Source: Siphonodentalium dalli
Lineage: Eukaryota; Mollusca; Scaphopoda; Gadilida; Siphonodentaliidae
Reading direction: 5' to 3'
Assembly (NCBI GenBank): GCA_032622095.1
Contig: CP136063.1
Span: 214,661,982 to 214,725,981 of the forward strand
Length of the DNA stretch: 64,000 nt
Positions within the stretch are counted from its first letter, which is position 1. The number at the start of each line of letters is the position of its first letter. This document shows, piece after piece, positions 33,533-48,822 of this stretch. The translations under genes and the position numbers were made by a program. The notes below the pieces were generated by a model. That model was not told where the DNA came from. It did no database searches and saw nothing but the letters and a program-made list of their open reading frames with translations.

Positions 33533-33960
33533 ATGTATAGCATTTGTAAAGCGCCTTTCCCATGAGGCCCAAAGCGCTCAAAGTTTTACAATTATTACCC
33601 TGATGAGCCTGAACATTCAGTAACCATCTACTGCTCCCCGGGGACAGGTGGAGGTACAGCCGGGAGTATGCGAGGATACCATATGGCTAGCATACTGACA
33701 AGATCTTTCATTATCTGGTACCCTTGTAATGCATGGGTGGTGCAAAGCAGACACAGTACGAGCGACCTTGCTCAAGGGTCACAACTTGGCGCGAGATTCA
33801 AACAGTGTACAATCCAACAATTGCACATCGCTCAAGTCGGCCAAGCCACTGCTGTGTGGAAACTCATAACAGACCACCAGCCAGCCGCGAACTCGCCTCG
33901 CTGTGTTGACAGCGAAGACAAGTCCAACGCGCTAACCACTGAACCACGGAGCTCCATTTA
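33533..33960 (-). mobile_element. tRNA-derived SINE
   Basis: Read on the minus strand, the head is tRNA-like: GTGGTTCAGTGGTTAGCGCG resembles an A box and GCGAGTTCGCGGCTG a degenerate B box. The body includes the CCTTGAGCAAGG motif common in animal SINEs. The tail is GAGCGCTTTGGGCC, then CATGGGAAAGGCGCTTTACA and an ATT-rich end, a form typical of tails borrowed from LINE 3' ends. The total of about 430 bp is long for a SINE but fits such composite types. The plus-strand frame of 97 codons over it is spurious. Confidence 0.8.
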
Positions 33961-36070
33961 AAATTGTTAACTTGACCTCCCCCTTAATTTATGACACCGT
34001 GTCTATGAATCTGCGCTTGTGGCTGTGTGGTATAGTATCCCTTCATCCTCCCCTGTAATATATGTTGTTAACTGTATGTTTGATATAGGTTGTATATTTT
34101 TATTTTCATTAAATTGTATTGTTTTTAAGTATGACGAATGTTTTTCTTCTTCGAATAGGAACGTAGTGAATTTGATCTACCTCATCCCCGCACCACTTCC
34201 AATATCAACACAAACATACTTTAGAACTTCCCAAACAAGCACAAAAAGGGAAATCTAGTGGTACAATCTAATACATATTTTGAGACTTCTGTTTGTTTGT
34301 CTGTGGCCGGGAAAACTGCCGGACGGATTGAGCCCAAACTTCCTATCTAAGGGTAAACTCGCAGATGAAGTGCCATCGTACCGCTTCTGAGAACGTCAGA
34401 GCACTCCTTCTCCATTCTCAGTCACCAAAATGACCGTCATTGGCACTGTGGGTTTAATCGCGTTCATAGTTAAAGAGCGTTCGTTGCAGTGTCGTTGATA
34501 AAGAGCGTAGTGTGATTCTTATGTCTGGGGCCAGACGTTAGTGTGTCTGTATCCAGACATGAGCGTGTTGTGTGATTCTTATTTCTGTCTTCGTACTTAG
34601 GGGTTCCATGGAACGGGGGAGATTTTCATCGGGTAAGTTTTTCCGCCCGAGGTAATCTTCACCTTGAAACGGGTACCCACATACGTACCTCTTTTAGCGA
34701 CGGGTATACCATCACGGGACGGGTACCATCATTTCTCTTGATTAAAAAGGCAGAATTACGGGGAGTGTTTTGGACGGGTCAAATCGTTACCCCGACCTGA
34801 CCTTGACATTCAAAATTGTCAATTCAAGGTCAAAGCCCGGACGAAGTCGGGTTACCTGCTAGTTACTATATAAATATGAATCTATATACAGCATGTTCAA
34901 GTAAGAGAAACATAATTGCTCTGGGCTACATAGATGGCACTCCACACCAAATAGTGTGTTGCAAAAATGACAACCAAAGGTATAAAACTGCTCTAACTTC
35001 TACTCATCTCTCCTATAGGGCACCTTTGCTGTTTTGAGCTGCTAGCAAATTGTGAAATGTGTACATTGGTGGTGATATCTATTCATTTTGAGAACAAAAA
35101 TATGTATGTCAAAAATAATTGGAACTAAGTCGAATTTCTTTGAGATGTATCAGATGCGGGTTGGCTATGTCGATTAGTCGATAACGCTAGTTAGAGCCAT
35201 ACACTCGGTGTATTTGTCAACATATACATAAATGCATGCCAATAACACGACTTTTCAAATGTAGCCCGACGAAGTTAAAGATTTATTGGTGATGATTAAG
35301 AAATATTCCTTGTTTCAAATAAGTGTAGACAGTAGCCGAAACGTTTGAGAAGAATAAAGACCAAACGTTTATGTTATGAGATATAAGCTTAACCTCCACA
35401 TGAGTTATTTCTTGTAATTTAACCCTTTCATGACTGGAGCTTCCTGATTGTTTTCGAAAACTCTGTGTCCATACATTATCTTATATATGCGAGTCCCCCA
35501 TATATAGCGAGCCTCGCATATATACAAGAATACAATGTCCTAACAATATTTACCTTGACCTGGTAAGCCAGTACATTATCTTATATATGCGATGCTCCCG
35601 ATGGGGAGATACATAAGAGAATCAACTGACACAGGGTCTTTAATGCTGCACCAGCGCAGATCCCGCCATGAAACTCATGGAAGGTTTAATACCAGAATTT
35701 TCAAAACGTCCTGTTTCCCCAACATATTCCCATAGCAACAGATAAGTTATTTGCGAGAAGCAACTGCATATTGAGAAACAAACCACCGCGCATCCCGTTG
35801 AAGAAAGCTTCATTTTTAAATTTGTTAATTGTAAATGATTACTACATGGCTCGATTCAACTCAAATGCGAAGATAACTGACCTAGCAGAGTTTAATAATT
35901 AATTAGGGCAAATGTGACAATACAATGGCTTGTTCAGATAACTTTAATTGGATGAACACAAGAAGGAAACCGACTATTATATTATCATAGAGAAACATTC
36001 GTATAATATATAAGATAAACAATAATTTTTCACATCCAATATTTTGATAGCGAAACATGCGTGAACTCGA
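33961..36070. other. intergenic with repeat fragments
   Basis: Near 34,285-34,560 lies a reversed fragment related to the CTAGCGGGG elements (TTTGTTTGTCTGT run and two AAAGAGCGT motifs). Near 35,469-35,628 are two degraded versions of the 67-nt hairpin, between TTAACCCTTTCATGACTGGAG and GGTTTAAT, apparently a decayed TTAA element of about 275 bp. No genes. Confidence 0.55.
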
Positions 36071-36429
36071 TTAAAGGGGTACTGTACCCCAAATTCGGCC
36101 AGTTATGGGACCATCTACTGTTATACTCAATAGAATATATGCAACAACTCAATGAATTTGAGCCATGGATTACTGCAAAATACACTCATTTGCTCTCTGA
36201 ATGATGAAAACGACATGGCAATTAATTATAATGAAAATTAGTGTTGGCTGGAGTCAAACAATCATTTTCATTATAATTACCATGTTGTTTGCATCGTTCA
36301 TAGAGCACATGTGAGTGTATTTTGCACTAATTCATGGCTCAAATCCATTCATTTGTTGCATATATTATGTTGAGTATAAAAGTAAATGGTCCCATAACTG
36401 GCCGGATTTGGGGTACAATACCCCTTTAA
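36071..36429. mobile_element. palindromic MITE of the TTAA-AGGGG family, copy 2
   Basis: TTAA at both ends, termini AGGGGTACTGTACCCC and its near complement. Arms meet near 36,250. It shares GCATATATTATGTTGAGTAT and other blocks with 8,352-8,703. No coding sequence. Confidence 0.8.
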
Positions 36430-36518
36430 GATAAATGTTCTCATGCAGACATGAAAAGAAGTCGAAACGCACCTTTTTATACTACTTCTTCCTGTGGGTG
36501 AGATCGATCACCGCATTA

Positions 36519-36925
36519 GGGTACGTTCATACGCTGGAAAGTTTGCACGGTATGTTTTGCAGGAATTTCGTCATAGAAACCAGATGGTGCCAGAATATGA
36601 ACGGAAATATCCTATAACATATAAAAGCGAACGACACGAGAAGTAACATGTCTTTAGTTCCACCTGTAACGGTGCTACTGTAATTTGCCTTCAAATACCT
36701 GTATGAGTTATTCTTGCTAGATAATTGCATGATATTTACAGGTAAATTCCGGTAGCATCGTTACAGGTGGAACTACAGAGGGTTCACATCTCACGTAGTT
36801 AGCTGTGGTACAGATGCATTCTATATGCATGTTTCCGTTCATATTCTGGCATTATTTCGTTTTCAATGACGAAATGGCTGCAAACCATATATACCGTGCA
36901 AACTTGCCAGTGTATGAACGTACCC
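36519..36925. mobile_element. MITE with GGGTACGTTCATACGCTGG ends
   Basis: Termini GGGTACGTTCATACGCTGG and CCAGTGTATGAACGTACCC are imperfect complements. Inner inverted blocks (TTCCACCTGTAACG and CGTTACAGGTGGAA) make most of the 407 bp foldable. A single matching end without a partner lies at 22,142. Confidence 0.75.
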
Positions 36926-38183
36926 ATAATCTCATTCACATCCGTGGACAACATAAGGTCATACCACACACACCAATCTCACGATGTTTATTTTTCATTA
37001 GCAACTTGCACCAAAGTGACTTGCAACATCTTTTTTTCTCTATGCACATTCTGCCGCTCTTTAGTTAAGTATACAACCATTAAACAGTGCACTAATGCAC
37101 ACATTCTCTCTGTCGATGTTAAAATACAAATGATGGCAGCCAAATGTAGACATATAGTAGTTCGTTCGAGGGGGGCGCATTGTTATAATGTATCCATACA
37201 TAATTGTGGCATGTATTTGGTAGAATCTTACACGTGTGTTGGTATGATACTTTGGTTGCTCTAAATATGGAACTATCGCAAAGTGGCATGGTAAAACTTA
37301 ACAAGGTGCTAGTCCCCTTATGTTGTTCATTAACCCGTCCAATACTAAAGCATCACTGACGAGTAGTTATCCCATAGGAAATGTTCAGATAATATGTCCA
37401 ACAAACGAACATATGAACTTATTATTTAAATATGTCCCTCAATAAATATGGCTCCTTCTGCACTTTTATTTATCTGTCGTCTGCATTTATCACCTTAACA
37501 TCCCTCCAAATTAGTAATAGACCTTTCCTATGTACACTGTTTAACTGACTGGGAGAATCAGGGATGAGATATGTTGATAAATACAAGAACTACAGATTTA
37601 TAGACTTTACATATTCTGCATAAATTGTCAAACATTGCAATTTTCTAGCTATTTTCAATTTATTCGTATATAAGTGAGACAAATTCTATTTATTTTTGCA
37701 TGCTGAAGAAAAGTCCCGATCCGATTTTTCTAAATCCTAAATTACTTGTATAAGTCTTTTTCTGTGGGATATACAGTCCATATATAGAAGCATTTATCGA
37801 CCTATTTTTATCGCCATAATCAGACATGCGTGTAGCCAGTTCTGGTTAGAACAGAGACTCGCAAAATTTCACGAAGCTCTTTAATGTTACACCAGTGCAG
37901 CTCCCGTCATAAATGTGTATATGTTGTATGTGGCAGGTCAGGCATATAAAATACGAATTATCTCGTTAGTCTCTACGCCCCTCCCCTGATATAGTGGAGA
38001 ATGTGATATATAACTAGAGTTTAATTTATCTTTTCGTTGTACAACAGACCTAGAAGTTTGTTTGCGAATAACCTTCAAATAAAGTGTTAACGATATACAT
38101 CACTAATTATCATCTGGGTAGACATCTAAACCACAATACTCTATGGACGAGACGGAACCTCAACATGCAGACTGTTATGCAGA
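36926..38183. other. intergenic between the convergent genes
   Basis: No exon is visible. The stretch includes the 3' flank of GLOD5; AATAAA on the minus strand occurs near 37,657 and 37,691 and could end that transcript. A segment at 37,325-37,450 resembles 61,710-61,830 (GAGTAGTTA, GGAAATGTTCAGATAATA), so a diverged TTAA-type element may sit here. Confidence 0.45.
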
Positions 38184-40790
<2,607 letters not shown>

Positions 40791-40946
40791 CTGTATATGT
40801 GCCATGATGTCCTTAATGTCGGCGTTGGTGATGAAACAGACATCAGCTGACCCCGGGGTGGGCCAGTTAGCTTTCGGGGTAAATTCTTTACCCTGCTCGT
40901 GCAGGTTAATCTTATGCACGCCAAAATTAAGAGCCTTTCGACCGCC
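40791..40946 (-). CDS. GLOD5: glyoxalase-domain protein GLOD5, middle exon
   Basis: Fifty-two codons, phase 0 at both ends. The acceptor is ATATTTCAG and the donor CAG/GTAAGT. The exon encodes RKALNFGVHKINLHEQGKEF and then PGSADVCFITN and IMAHIQ. NLHE-x-GKEF followed by P-x-PGS-x-D is the hallmark core of GLOD5 proteins. The join to its neighbours gives an uninterrupted frame of family-like length. Confidence 0.9.
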
Positions 40947-41759
40947 CTGAAATATCAAACAAAACTTTAACCCTTGTTTCTTTTTATACGGACATAAATC
41001 ATTTTTTATCAATCAATTTATTGGTATATACTCATCGTCGTTTTTACATATAGAGTGGAAAATATACAATGTTAAATTTCAAAATATTTCTTAATTGTAC
41101 ATGCGTACAGTGCATTATATGAATAAATATACGACAATATAATATTGGATATGTGGTCAGTAATCAGTGGGTTTGGGTCGGTTTTGGTAGTTTTTGGTGT
41201 GCCTCAGGAGATCCTCGTTATTGGTCGGGCTTTCTTAATATATAGAGCAAGATTAGTAAGCATTCGTTTGTTACCGCTATTAAATAGGTCGGTTAGCTGC
41301 AATGCATTGGGTCTTTTATAGTAATATTTCTTTATATATCTTGATCTCAGCTCTTTCAAGTTTGTTTTCAAGTTTGGGCATACCTTGTCGGAGATATATC
41401 GTCACTTCATGACGTTATCAGCACCAACAGAATACGATGTGGATGCAGTGAACATTCGCGTAACTATACCAGAGATCCATGCTTTAGTCTATTTGATATG
41501 TGTGTATAGTCAACACGCCTAGTATGTGTGTTAACATAAAAACTTGATATTGATATGTTTTATTCTCTGATCGAATGTACATAAAGAAATATACATTGAG
41601 AAATATAAATGGAGATAGTATATAGATATAGTGAAACATGGAATATGCATGTATGTACATAATATGTATAGACACTCCGGTTGACATGTCAGATCAATCT
41701 TACTGGGTACAAATACGTATAGTACACGAATCTTCATCGTGTTCATGATCAGCAGCATT

Positions 41760-42310
41760 ATAATTTTTCACCACTACCATCCCCGTCGACCACAACCACT
41801 GCTACTAACACTCTCGTCATCTCAATAATCATCCTCATCGTCATCATCATCATCACTATGTGTACTCACCATCATCATCACCACAACCATCACCATCGCC
41901 ATCGTCAACACCATCAGTGACCATATTTACTCCACAACATCACACCACCATCATCATCATCATCATTATCATAGTCATTTCATTACCATCATCACCATCA
42001 CCATCCTCAAAATCTTAACATCACCACCAGCATAATCATCATCATTATCATAATCATTATCATAGTCATTTCATTACCATCATCACCATCACCATCCTCA
42101 AAATCTTAACATCACCACCAGCATAATCATCATCATTATCATAATCGTTTTCATGTATTGACATCATCAACATCATCGCCACCATGTCAGTATCATCACC
42201 ATCAGCATCACCACCATCATCACCGTTGCCATCGTCGTCATCTTCGTCGTCATCATCATCATTATCGTCACCATCATCATCGACAATGACAACAACAATA
42301 ACAACAACAA
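41760..42310 (+). repeat. CAT/CAC trinucleotide microsatellite with internal duplication
   Basis: Imperfect catcat and accacc triplets. A stretch of about 95 bp starting near 41,965 is repeated directly from about 42,060, including TCAAAATCTTAACATCACCA. The Asp-rich minus-strand frame is a by-product. Confidence 0.9.
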
Positions 42311-44340
42311 TAACAGCCATAACAACTACATCACGTTAGGGAACCTTAATCCCCTTATTAATAATAAGGATAATAGTGCATGGCCTTTGCAATGGAGCTG
42401 AATCCATCATGTTCATCATGATTATTGTATTTGGTCATCACAGACACTCACTTGGCAAATAGCGTGTGCGTTGTTCCGAAAGTTTCTTATATTCAAACAA
42501 ATAATGAAATTCGTCACCGACTCTCCCATCATCTTTCAATTTGTAAGCTACGATTGCTTGTTCGAAATCTAAACAATGTTCTATTTCTGTCCTCCAGTGT
42601 ATTCAAATATTTTTCAAAGTTAATGCCATGCTTGAATATGCCGTATATTTTACCTCTACTGTGTCTAAGTCGTGTTGCCAACTATCGCTGTACTTGATAA
42701 TCAAACTACAATTCACATACTCTATGATTGCTTTTGGAAACAACAGATGATCAGTTTCTAGGAGGTGTCCCTGACCACAATTTATCAGAATAAGTCGGAT
42801 CTTTCTTATCAACAAAAAGATAGGCCGAGAATTACAATTAAATGTTCTAGCCAAGTTGTATAGATTTTTTTACACTTTACAGTATCTGCTTCCATCCACG
42901 TTCATTATTTTAGCCCAATGAAATGAATCGTTACGCCATTGGGAACTCTTTTTGCCATAGATCATGAAGTTTGTTCTTGAGGGTTTAAGTTTTAAAATAT
43001 GTTTAATGAATTTCCGGTGACTATTTTCAAGTATGTCGTTATTATCGAAGCCCCAAATGTCACATCCGTGTGTGAGAATAGGTAATACTTGTATAGATCA
43101 AAACTTCTTTGGCTTACCCCTTTTTATGTCACCTCTGGTTTTGTTTTTCATCACATTCATGAGATTTCAAAGAAAGAAGTCAACTAAAAAAAACTCATGG
43201 AGTATTTTTATTTGTCTCCAAAATCAAGCTCTTTGGGTCGGTCTGGTCCGCTAACCAAAGGCTCTTAAATTTATTAGACACATAGGAAACCAAATATATT
43301 TATTCTTCCATTGACGGTTCTCTCTTTCGTTATGCCAATATACACCCATGGGCAGAACCTTCAACCAAGGGAAGCAGACAATCTTCAGTTCGTAGGGGCT
43401 GCACGATTTACCATATATATCGGCACCCCTGTTAACTATTCGGAATACGAGACACAAACAACAGCTTAGACCACCCGAAGTAGAGAGCTAATGCAGCATG
43501 ACGAATTAGAAGTATACAACGCAATTTACGGATAAGCGCGAGTAGCTATCACCGAGAAGATGACCATTGGAATCTAATGCAGCACGCTATACGAGAAGAG
43601 AAACATATAGAAGACATAGAAGGATTACCCTCGCCTGATTGCCCTAGGTACACCCAGTTTGATGATCCATGTAAAATGCCTCTGGCAGGCTACGACAAGA
43701 ACAACTATAAAGATTCCCGGATTTTCATAGAGAAATCATCATGCTCTGGGACTTCCTCCCGTCGACTGACGCAGACATGCTAAGAAGACAGCTAGGAACT
43801 CCCGATGAAATCCTGGATGGGAATACAAGGTAAGCAACACAATCTTGTATTTCCAACAACGCAACCCCGATGTACCAACGAAGAAACGCAGCAGACGACA
43901 GGCCGATGAACTCAACCGGATATCAACCACGCAGACGACAAGAAGACACGCCCAGCTTATGAAGGCACGAGAAGACCCCAACCCAAGCAGACGACGGGAA
44001 GACGTACCCCACTAGAAGAAACCCTATGACGACGAAGATATCCCATTGAACTGTTTGTTAATAAATGATCAAATCGTTTTGATTGTCTGAGCGTTATATG
44101 TACCCCGTATTGGCACATCGTGCAGTTATTAATGGAATGGTCTCTACTTTATTATCTGCTATCTTCAAGTATAACACGAATATACGACAGAATATAAAGA
44201 CCATGTGGATTACCTATCTTTCATTTGTATAAATATTTGGCTAAATATATTAGCGGAGCATCGCCACAAGCGAATTAAATATGAATCAAGTAACTACACA
44301 CCATATATCCAATGACATGTCATAAGTCGGGATTTTTTTA

Positions 44341-44708
44341 CCCTGTGCCAATGCATTCTCTTATATATGCGAGTCGACCATAGGTCGCCTCGCATATATA
44401 AGAGAATGCATTGGCTTAACAATTTTTTACAATTTAAATAATTTTTTCTTGTATTCTTTAACAATTTTATAATTTCACCCATACAGAGCCCCAGACAAAC
44501 ATGAGCAGACGACACTCTTCTATATGCTTCTATATATGTGTGGGGCTCTCTGCAGGGTAATGGATGTTTTTTATTTAATGTCCTAAAAATTGTAAGAAAC
44601 ATTTATTTAACAAAAATTATAAAAAATTGTTAGGCCAATGCATTCTCGTATATATGCGAGGCGACCTATGGTCGACTCGCATATATAAGAGAATGCATTG
44701 GTACAGGG
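44341..44708 (+). mobile_element. paired-hairpin cassette, free-standing copy
   Basis: Bounded by CCCTGTGCC and GGTACAGGG, flanked by TA on each side, and extending to a longer TTTTTTACCC inverted end. Two 67-nt hairpins lie at 44,348-44,414 and 44,635-44,701 in opposite orientation. The AT-rich spacer matches that of the 400-bp MITEs but is enlarged by a small insertion with CAGAGCCCCA/TGGGGCTCTCTG ends. No piggyBac-like CCCTTT termini surround this copy. Confidence 0.75.
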
Positions 44709-44778
44709 TAAAAAATCAAATAAGCATATACGGTGCGGAAAAAGAGTACAGGATGGACACTTCTGCTAAAGCCTATAA

Positions 44779-45310
44779 GGCCCGTTTCAAACGACGGATT
44801 TTTGTCGACTCGAATCTAATACCAGACCCACGATTGTATTAAATGCGTCAGAGATGCGACGTATGAAATAATTAGATCCATGTCAGACGTACCACAGACG
44901 AATCTCCGTCCAATTCAGACGAATCTTCATCAGTGATGCGTCTGAAATCCGTCTTTGTTTCATACGACGGATTTTGACGACTCGAATCTAATACATGTTA
45001 CCAGAAAGCTGAAAGCTGTCGAAGTACCGAAGCAAATTATATGATAATGATATGATAATGATATGATAATGAGGGAGTTATCTTATCTGCGGAAATACCC
45101 ACATAACGTCATTGGTCGCACGCTCTTTTTATTATAAAGATATATATATTGTATAAATATAATTATATGCTGTATAAGCATTGTTTAGGTATTCTGGTAG
45201 TTTGATTTCTCGACCGATGTATTAGAAACAAAATTGACCGCAGTCGCATCATCGACGGATTTAATACAATTAGATTCGAGTCGACAAAAATCCGTCGTTT
45301 GAAACGGGCC
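44779..45310. mobile_element. Harbinger-like MITE with perfect 42-bp inverted ends
   Basis: Begins GGCCCGTTTCAAACGACGG; the first and last 42 bases are exact reverse complements. TAA flanks both ends, a 3-bp target duplication as in PIF/Harbinger elements. Internal inverted copies of the CGACGGATTT motif occur, and a GATAATGATAT triplication lies near 45,043. No coding sequence. The element interrupts a direct duplication of GGATGGACACTTCTGCTAAA on its two sides. Confidence 0.8.
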
Positions 45311-45362
45311 TAAGAGTACGGGCGTAATAACAGAACAGGATGGAGACTTCTGCTAAAGCCAA

Positions 45363-45831
45363 TATAGAATCAGGGAGCTAAATGTGTTCTAGAGTCGGGG
45401 AGCGAGTACACCGTGGAATGCTAAAGGTGAAGGTAACTGAAGAATGACCTTCACCTGATACATGCGACACGTTATTAAAGGGTGACATCGCGTTTATTTG
45501 ATTTGTACATAATATCTAAATAATTTAATCTGGTGAATGAATGGGGGAACGGATTTTTGTGAGCGGGAAATGTATTTAACTAACTGTTGTAGATCTGGGG
45601 TTTTCCATATCAAATTTGGCTGTGGGATAGCCCTGTCGTACACTTGGGGATTTATTTTAAAAAGTAAACACATGACCTATGATTTTTCTTGCATTTTCGT
45701 GATCAACTGGTGTCAATCTAGCTGGGTAAACATCACTGGTATGGCCTGCAGGCTTCAATTCAGTGAATTTGGCCGAAACGTTAACACTGTCGCCTATGGG
45801 AAACCATTTAGTTCAGTGATTCCATATGAGT
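45363..45831 (+). repeat. 469-bp dispersed repeat, copy A
   Basis: Matches 56,657-57,121 in inverted orientation almost base for base and 52,819-53,066 more loosely in direct orientation. Copies A and B contain GGTGAAGGTAACTGAAGAATG and its inverted neighbour CCTTCACCTGATAC. A 98-codon frame is partly kept between copies but resembles no known protein; similarity of the copies alone explains it. Confidence 0.75.
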
Positions 45832-45834
45832 AGC

Positions 45835-46705
45835 GGCGTTAGAGCCCGAAGCCGCCATCGCACGCCGCCGCCGCCAGCCACATTGGCCACAAGGCGCCGG
45901 CAGCCATATTATTTCTAACGCCAGCCACATTAAAAAATCTCAGCCGCCGGAATTGTAAAATGGGCTTATATGTCAAGCACAACTGTTCTGTGAATCGCAA
46001 AGAACTAAACCGCATTGCCTAATATTGGCATACTCGCGTGGACACGGCATGGTTGTTATATTATCAGAACACCTGGCCCCTTAATGTGGAATAGACTATC
46101 CCAATGCATGCTTTCATATAACTGAATGGGCGCATCCATTCGGTATTGAAAGGGTTAAAATATAAATTGTTTATATCGACAACACCAGTCTCAGACATCA
46201 CTGGCATTTGTCCATATATACACATAAGAATAGAAAATAGTTTGAAATATTATATATCATTACTATCGGGTTCATCATTCAATGATGCATGCATATATCA
46301 CAAGATGGCAGTGATGATAGCAGTCTGAAGTCGACAGAAATCCCAATGTAACTACTTATACCGATTAGATGGGAAACTACATAGTATATCCTGGGACTAG
46401 TATACTAGTACCAGGTATATCCATGCCAGCCGTTCGTGAATTTTCGCCATAATGGAAAAGCCCAACATCAAACGATTACGTGTGATCTGGAATTCTACGG
46501 GTTCACAACAAACGCTAAAAAAACGGCGTCTATAACCGGTAACAGGGGATTAGGAACATTTTGGAAACGAAAATACGCTGAATGATAACATCTCAGCCCG
46601 CTGAGCCGCCATATTTCGCCAGCCACGAACGTCGTGACTGAGCCGGCTTAGCTAGCTAACCAGCCACGAAAATCGGTTGAGCCAGCCATGAAAACTATTT
46701 GTCGT
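45835..46705. mobile_element. element with GC-rich inverted ends CGGCGTTAGAGCCCGAAGCC
   Basis: The left end reads CGGCGTTAGAGCCCGAAGCC and the right end GGCTTCGGGGTCTAAGCGGCG, imperfect complements of each other. Sub-terminal CAGCCA repeats occur on both sides, while the middle is ordinary AT-rich sequence with a TTGAAAGGGTTAA piece near 46,147. No transposase frame. Confidence 0.6.
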
Positions 46706-46988
46706 GGCTTCGGGGTCTAAGCGGCGTAATAACATAACAGGGTGGCAATTCTCAACTTGGAACCAGTCTGTCTGAAATGCTATGTGGTAAATTATATATA
46801 TTTATCAAAATCTGAACTGTTTTGTAATGAGAGTTACCAAACAGATTTTCAACAACATGTGTGCACTCTCTTTTCATGGTCTAAAAGTAAAGGCACCAGC
46901 AATTATATTAGGTCCGCAGTATAGATTGCCTGACAACACCACATTTTAAATAAACATACGAACCCAAATAAGCACCATACAGGGCGGC

Positions 46989-47083
46989 AAATTTTCCAAA
47001 GATTAATAAATTTTCCAAAAATTAATAAATTTTCCAAAAATTAATAAATTTTCCAAAAATTAATAAATTTTCCAAAAAATGAA
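46989..47083 (+). repeat. 19-bp minisatellite, about five copies
   Basis: AATAAATTTTCCAAAAATT repeated with single-base changes. Confidence 0.9.
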
Positions 47084-47240
47084 TAAGCATTCGGGTATGC
47101 TTATTTCGATCAAAAGAGTACAGGGGTTCAAATACGGGCACAATATTATGCGAAAAACTGGACTCATTCACTTCATCCCCGACCCCAGAGAACGATAGTA
47201 AGGCAGTGGACTCGGCAGTATAGATAGACATGTTTATCCA

Positions 47241-48476
47241 TATCTACATCTCACTACCTCTATTGCCTACATAAAGCCTGCCTAATAAACATTACGTTTA
47301 TTACGTCAAGGTAGCTTTATTAGGTTAGTACTACTTTTATGACGTAATTTGATATGCAAATTGCGCAGGTAACTAGGGACGTCAACCGGCCTTAATGACG
47401 TCATTGTGATTTCAGAACGTTCTTATCGTGTATAATTCACTAAAATAATTCGTAAAATGATATATGTTTTAGCTCTAAATCTATAAATCATCAGAACAAG
47501 GTCTGCTTATAATAAATGTAAAAATGCAAATGACAATTTCGCTCTAAGCTGCACTCCGGTTTTCACACGTCATGAATATTAATTGGTTTGCTTGACCTAA
47601 TAAATGTAATGGCGTCATCGAAGTAACGAATGTAAAACTGAGGAAAATGACAGATTTACCTCACAATAGGCAAGTTTGGTGCGATGGATAACTAAAATAT
47701 GTAGCAAATGTCATCGCTTAAACTGTTTATGTCCGCTCGGGGGATTTGTCATCTATTGGACTAGGCAGAGCCTCGCCCAATAGATGCTCAAATCCCCCTC
47801 ACGGACATAAACAATTTAAGCGACGACACTAGCTACATATTCTATATTTATCCACCGCTCACTACCTCTATTGCCTACATAAAGCCAGCCTAATAAACGT
47901 TAGGTTTATTACGTCAATGTAGCTTTATTAGTTCAACGTAGCTTTATTAGATTAGTACTACTTCCATGACGTAATTGCATATGCAAATTGCACATGTAAC
48001 TAGGGACGTCAACCGACCTAAATGACGTCATTGTGATTTTGGGACGTTTTTATCGTCCATAATTCACCGCAATTGATACAAAATTCGCAAACGGAAATGT
48101 GTTTTCGCTCTAAAACATCTACAAACATCTACAAACATCTACAAACATAGTACAAGGCCAGCTAATAATAACCTTAAAACAAACCAACGAACTATCGCTC
48201 TAAGTTGTCCTGTTTTTGCACGTCATGAATGCTAATTAGTTTGCTTGACCTAATAAATATATGGGCGTCATCGAAGTAATGAATGTAAAACTGAGGAAAA
48301 TGACAGATTTTACTAAATAAAATATGTAGCTAATGTTGTCGCTTAAACTGTTTATGTCCGCTCGGGGGATTTGGCATCTATTGGACTCGGCAGAGCTTCG
48401 CCCAATAGATGCTCCAATCTCCCTCACGAACATAAACAGTTTAAGCGACGACACTAGCTACATATTCTATATTTAA
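47241..48476 (+). repeat. large foldback repeat, tandem pair (copy 3)
   Basis: Two direct units of about 603 bp: CACTACCTCTATTGCCTACA occurs near 47,252 and again near 47,855. Each unit has a TTTATTACGTCAA region, a GCAAATTGCGCAGGTAACTA region, a CGCTCTAAG region and a hairpin formed by TTAAACTGTTTATGTCCG and its complement. The first hairpin spans about 47,710-47,830. The block near 47,826-47,850 contains the sequence shared with the 49.7-kb satellite. ACATCTACAA is repeated four times near 48,114-48,145. Confidence 0.75.
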
Positions 48477-48822
48477 GTTTGTCGATTTGCGTATTGTTGG
48501 TAAGGAAGGGAGATATGACAGAGTGAAATAGATGATGAGTGGGGAGGGTGGGCTCCCACGATCTGATATCATATAGAACACATCCCCTTGAACAATGTTA
48601 ATCTATTTTTGTATCCATATTCAGGTATTAAATTCCTCATGTAATCTCATATAATGTATAGGGAATAATCAATGTTTAAAGGTACTCAATCCGAATTAAC
48701 ACTCGCAATTTATTATTTCCTTGGCTTCAGGGGTAAAACATATTTGATTCGAGTCGAAGAATCCACCCATCACAAGTCAGAGTGATCAGATATCGATGTT
48801 TGAAATCTATGATTTAATTGTA

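Noticed and set aside
33668-33961. 97-codon plus-strand frame
   Set aside because: It lies antisense over the SINE and reflects the SINE sequence.
35469-35628. Additional intact hairpin cassette
   Set aside because: Both hairpins are degraded in their arms and centre; counted only as decayed relatives.
45537-45833. 98-codon frame shared with 56,618-56,947
   Set aside because: The two DNA copies are nearly identical along their whole length, including outside the frame, so shared openness is no evidence of coding.
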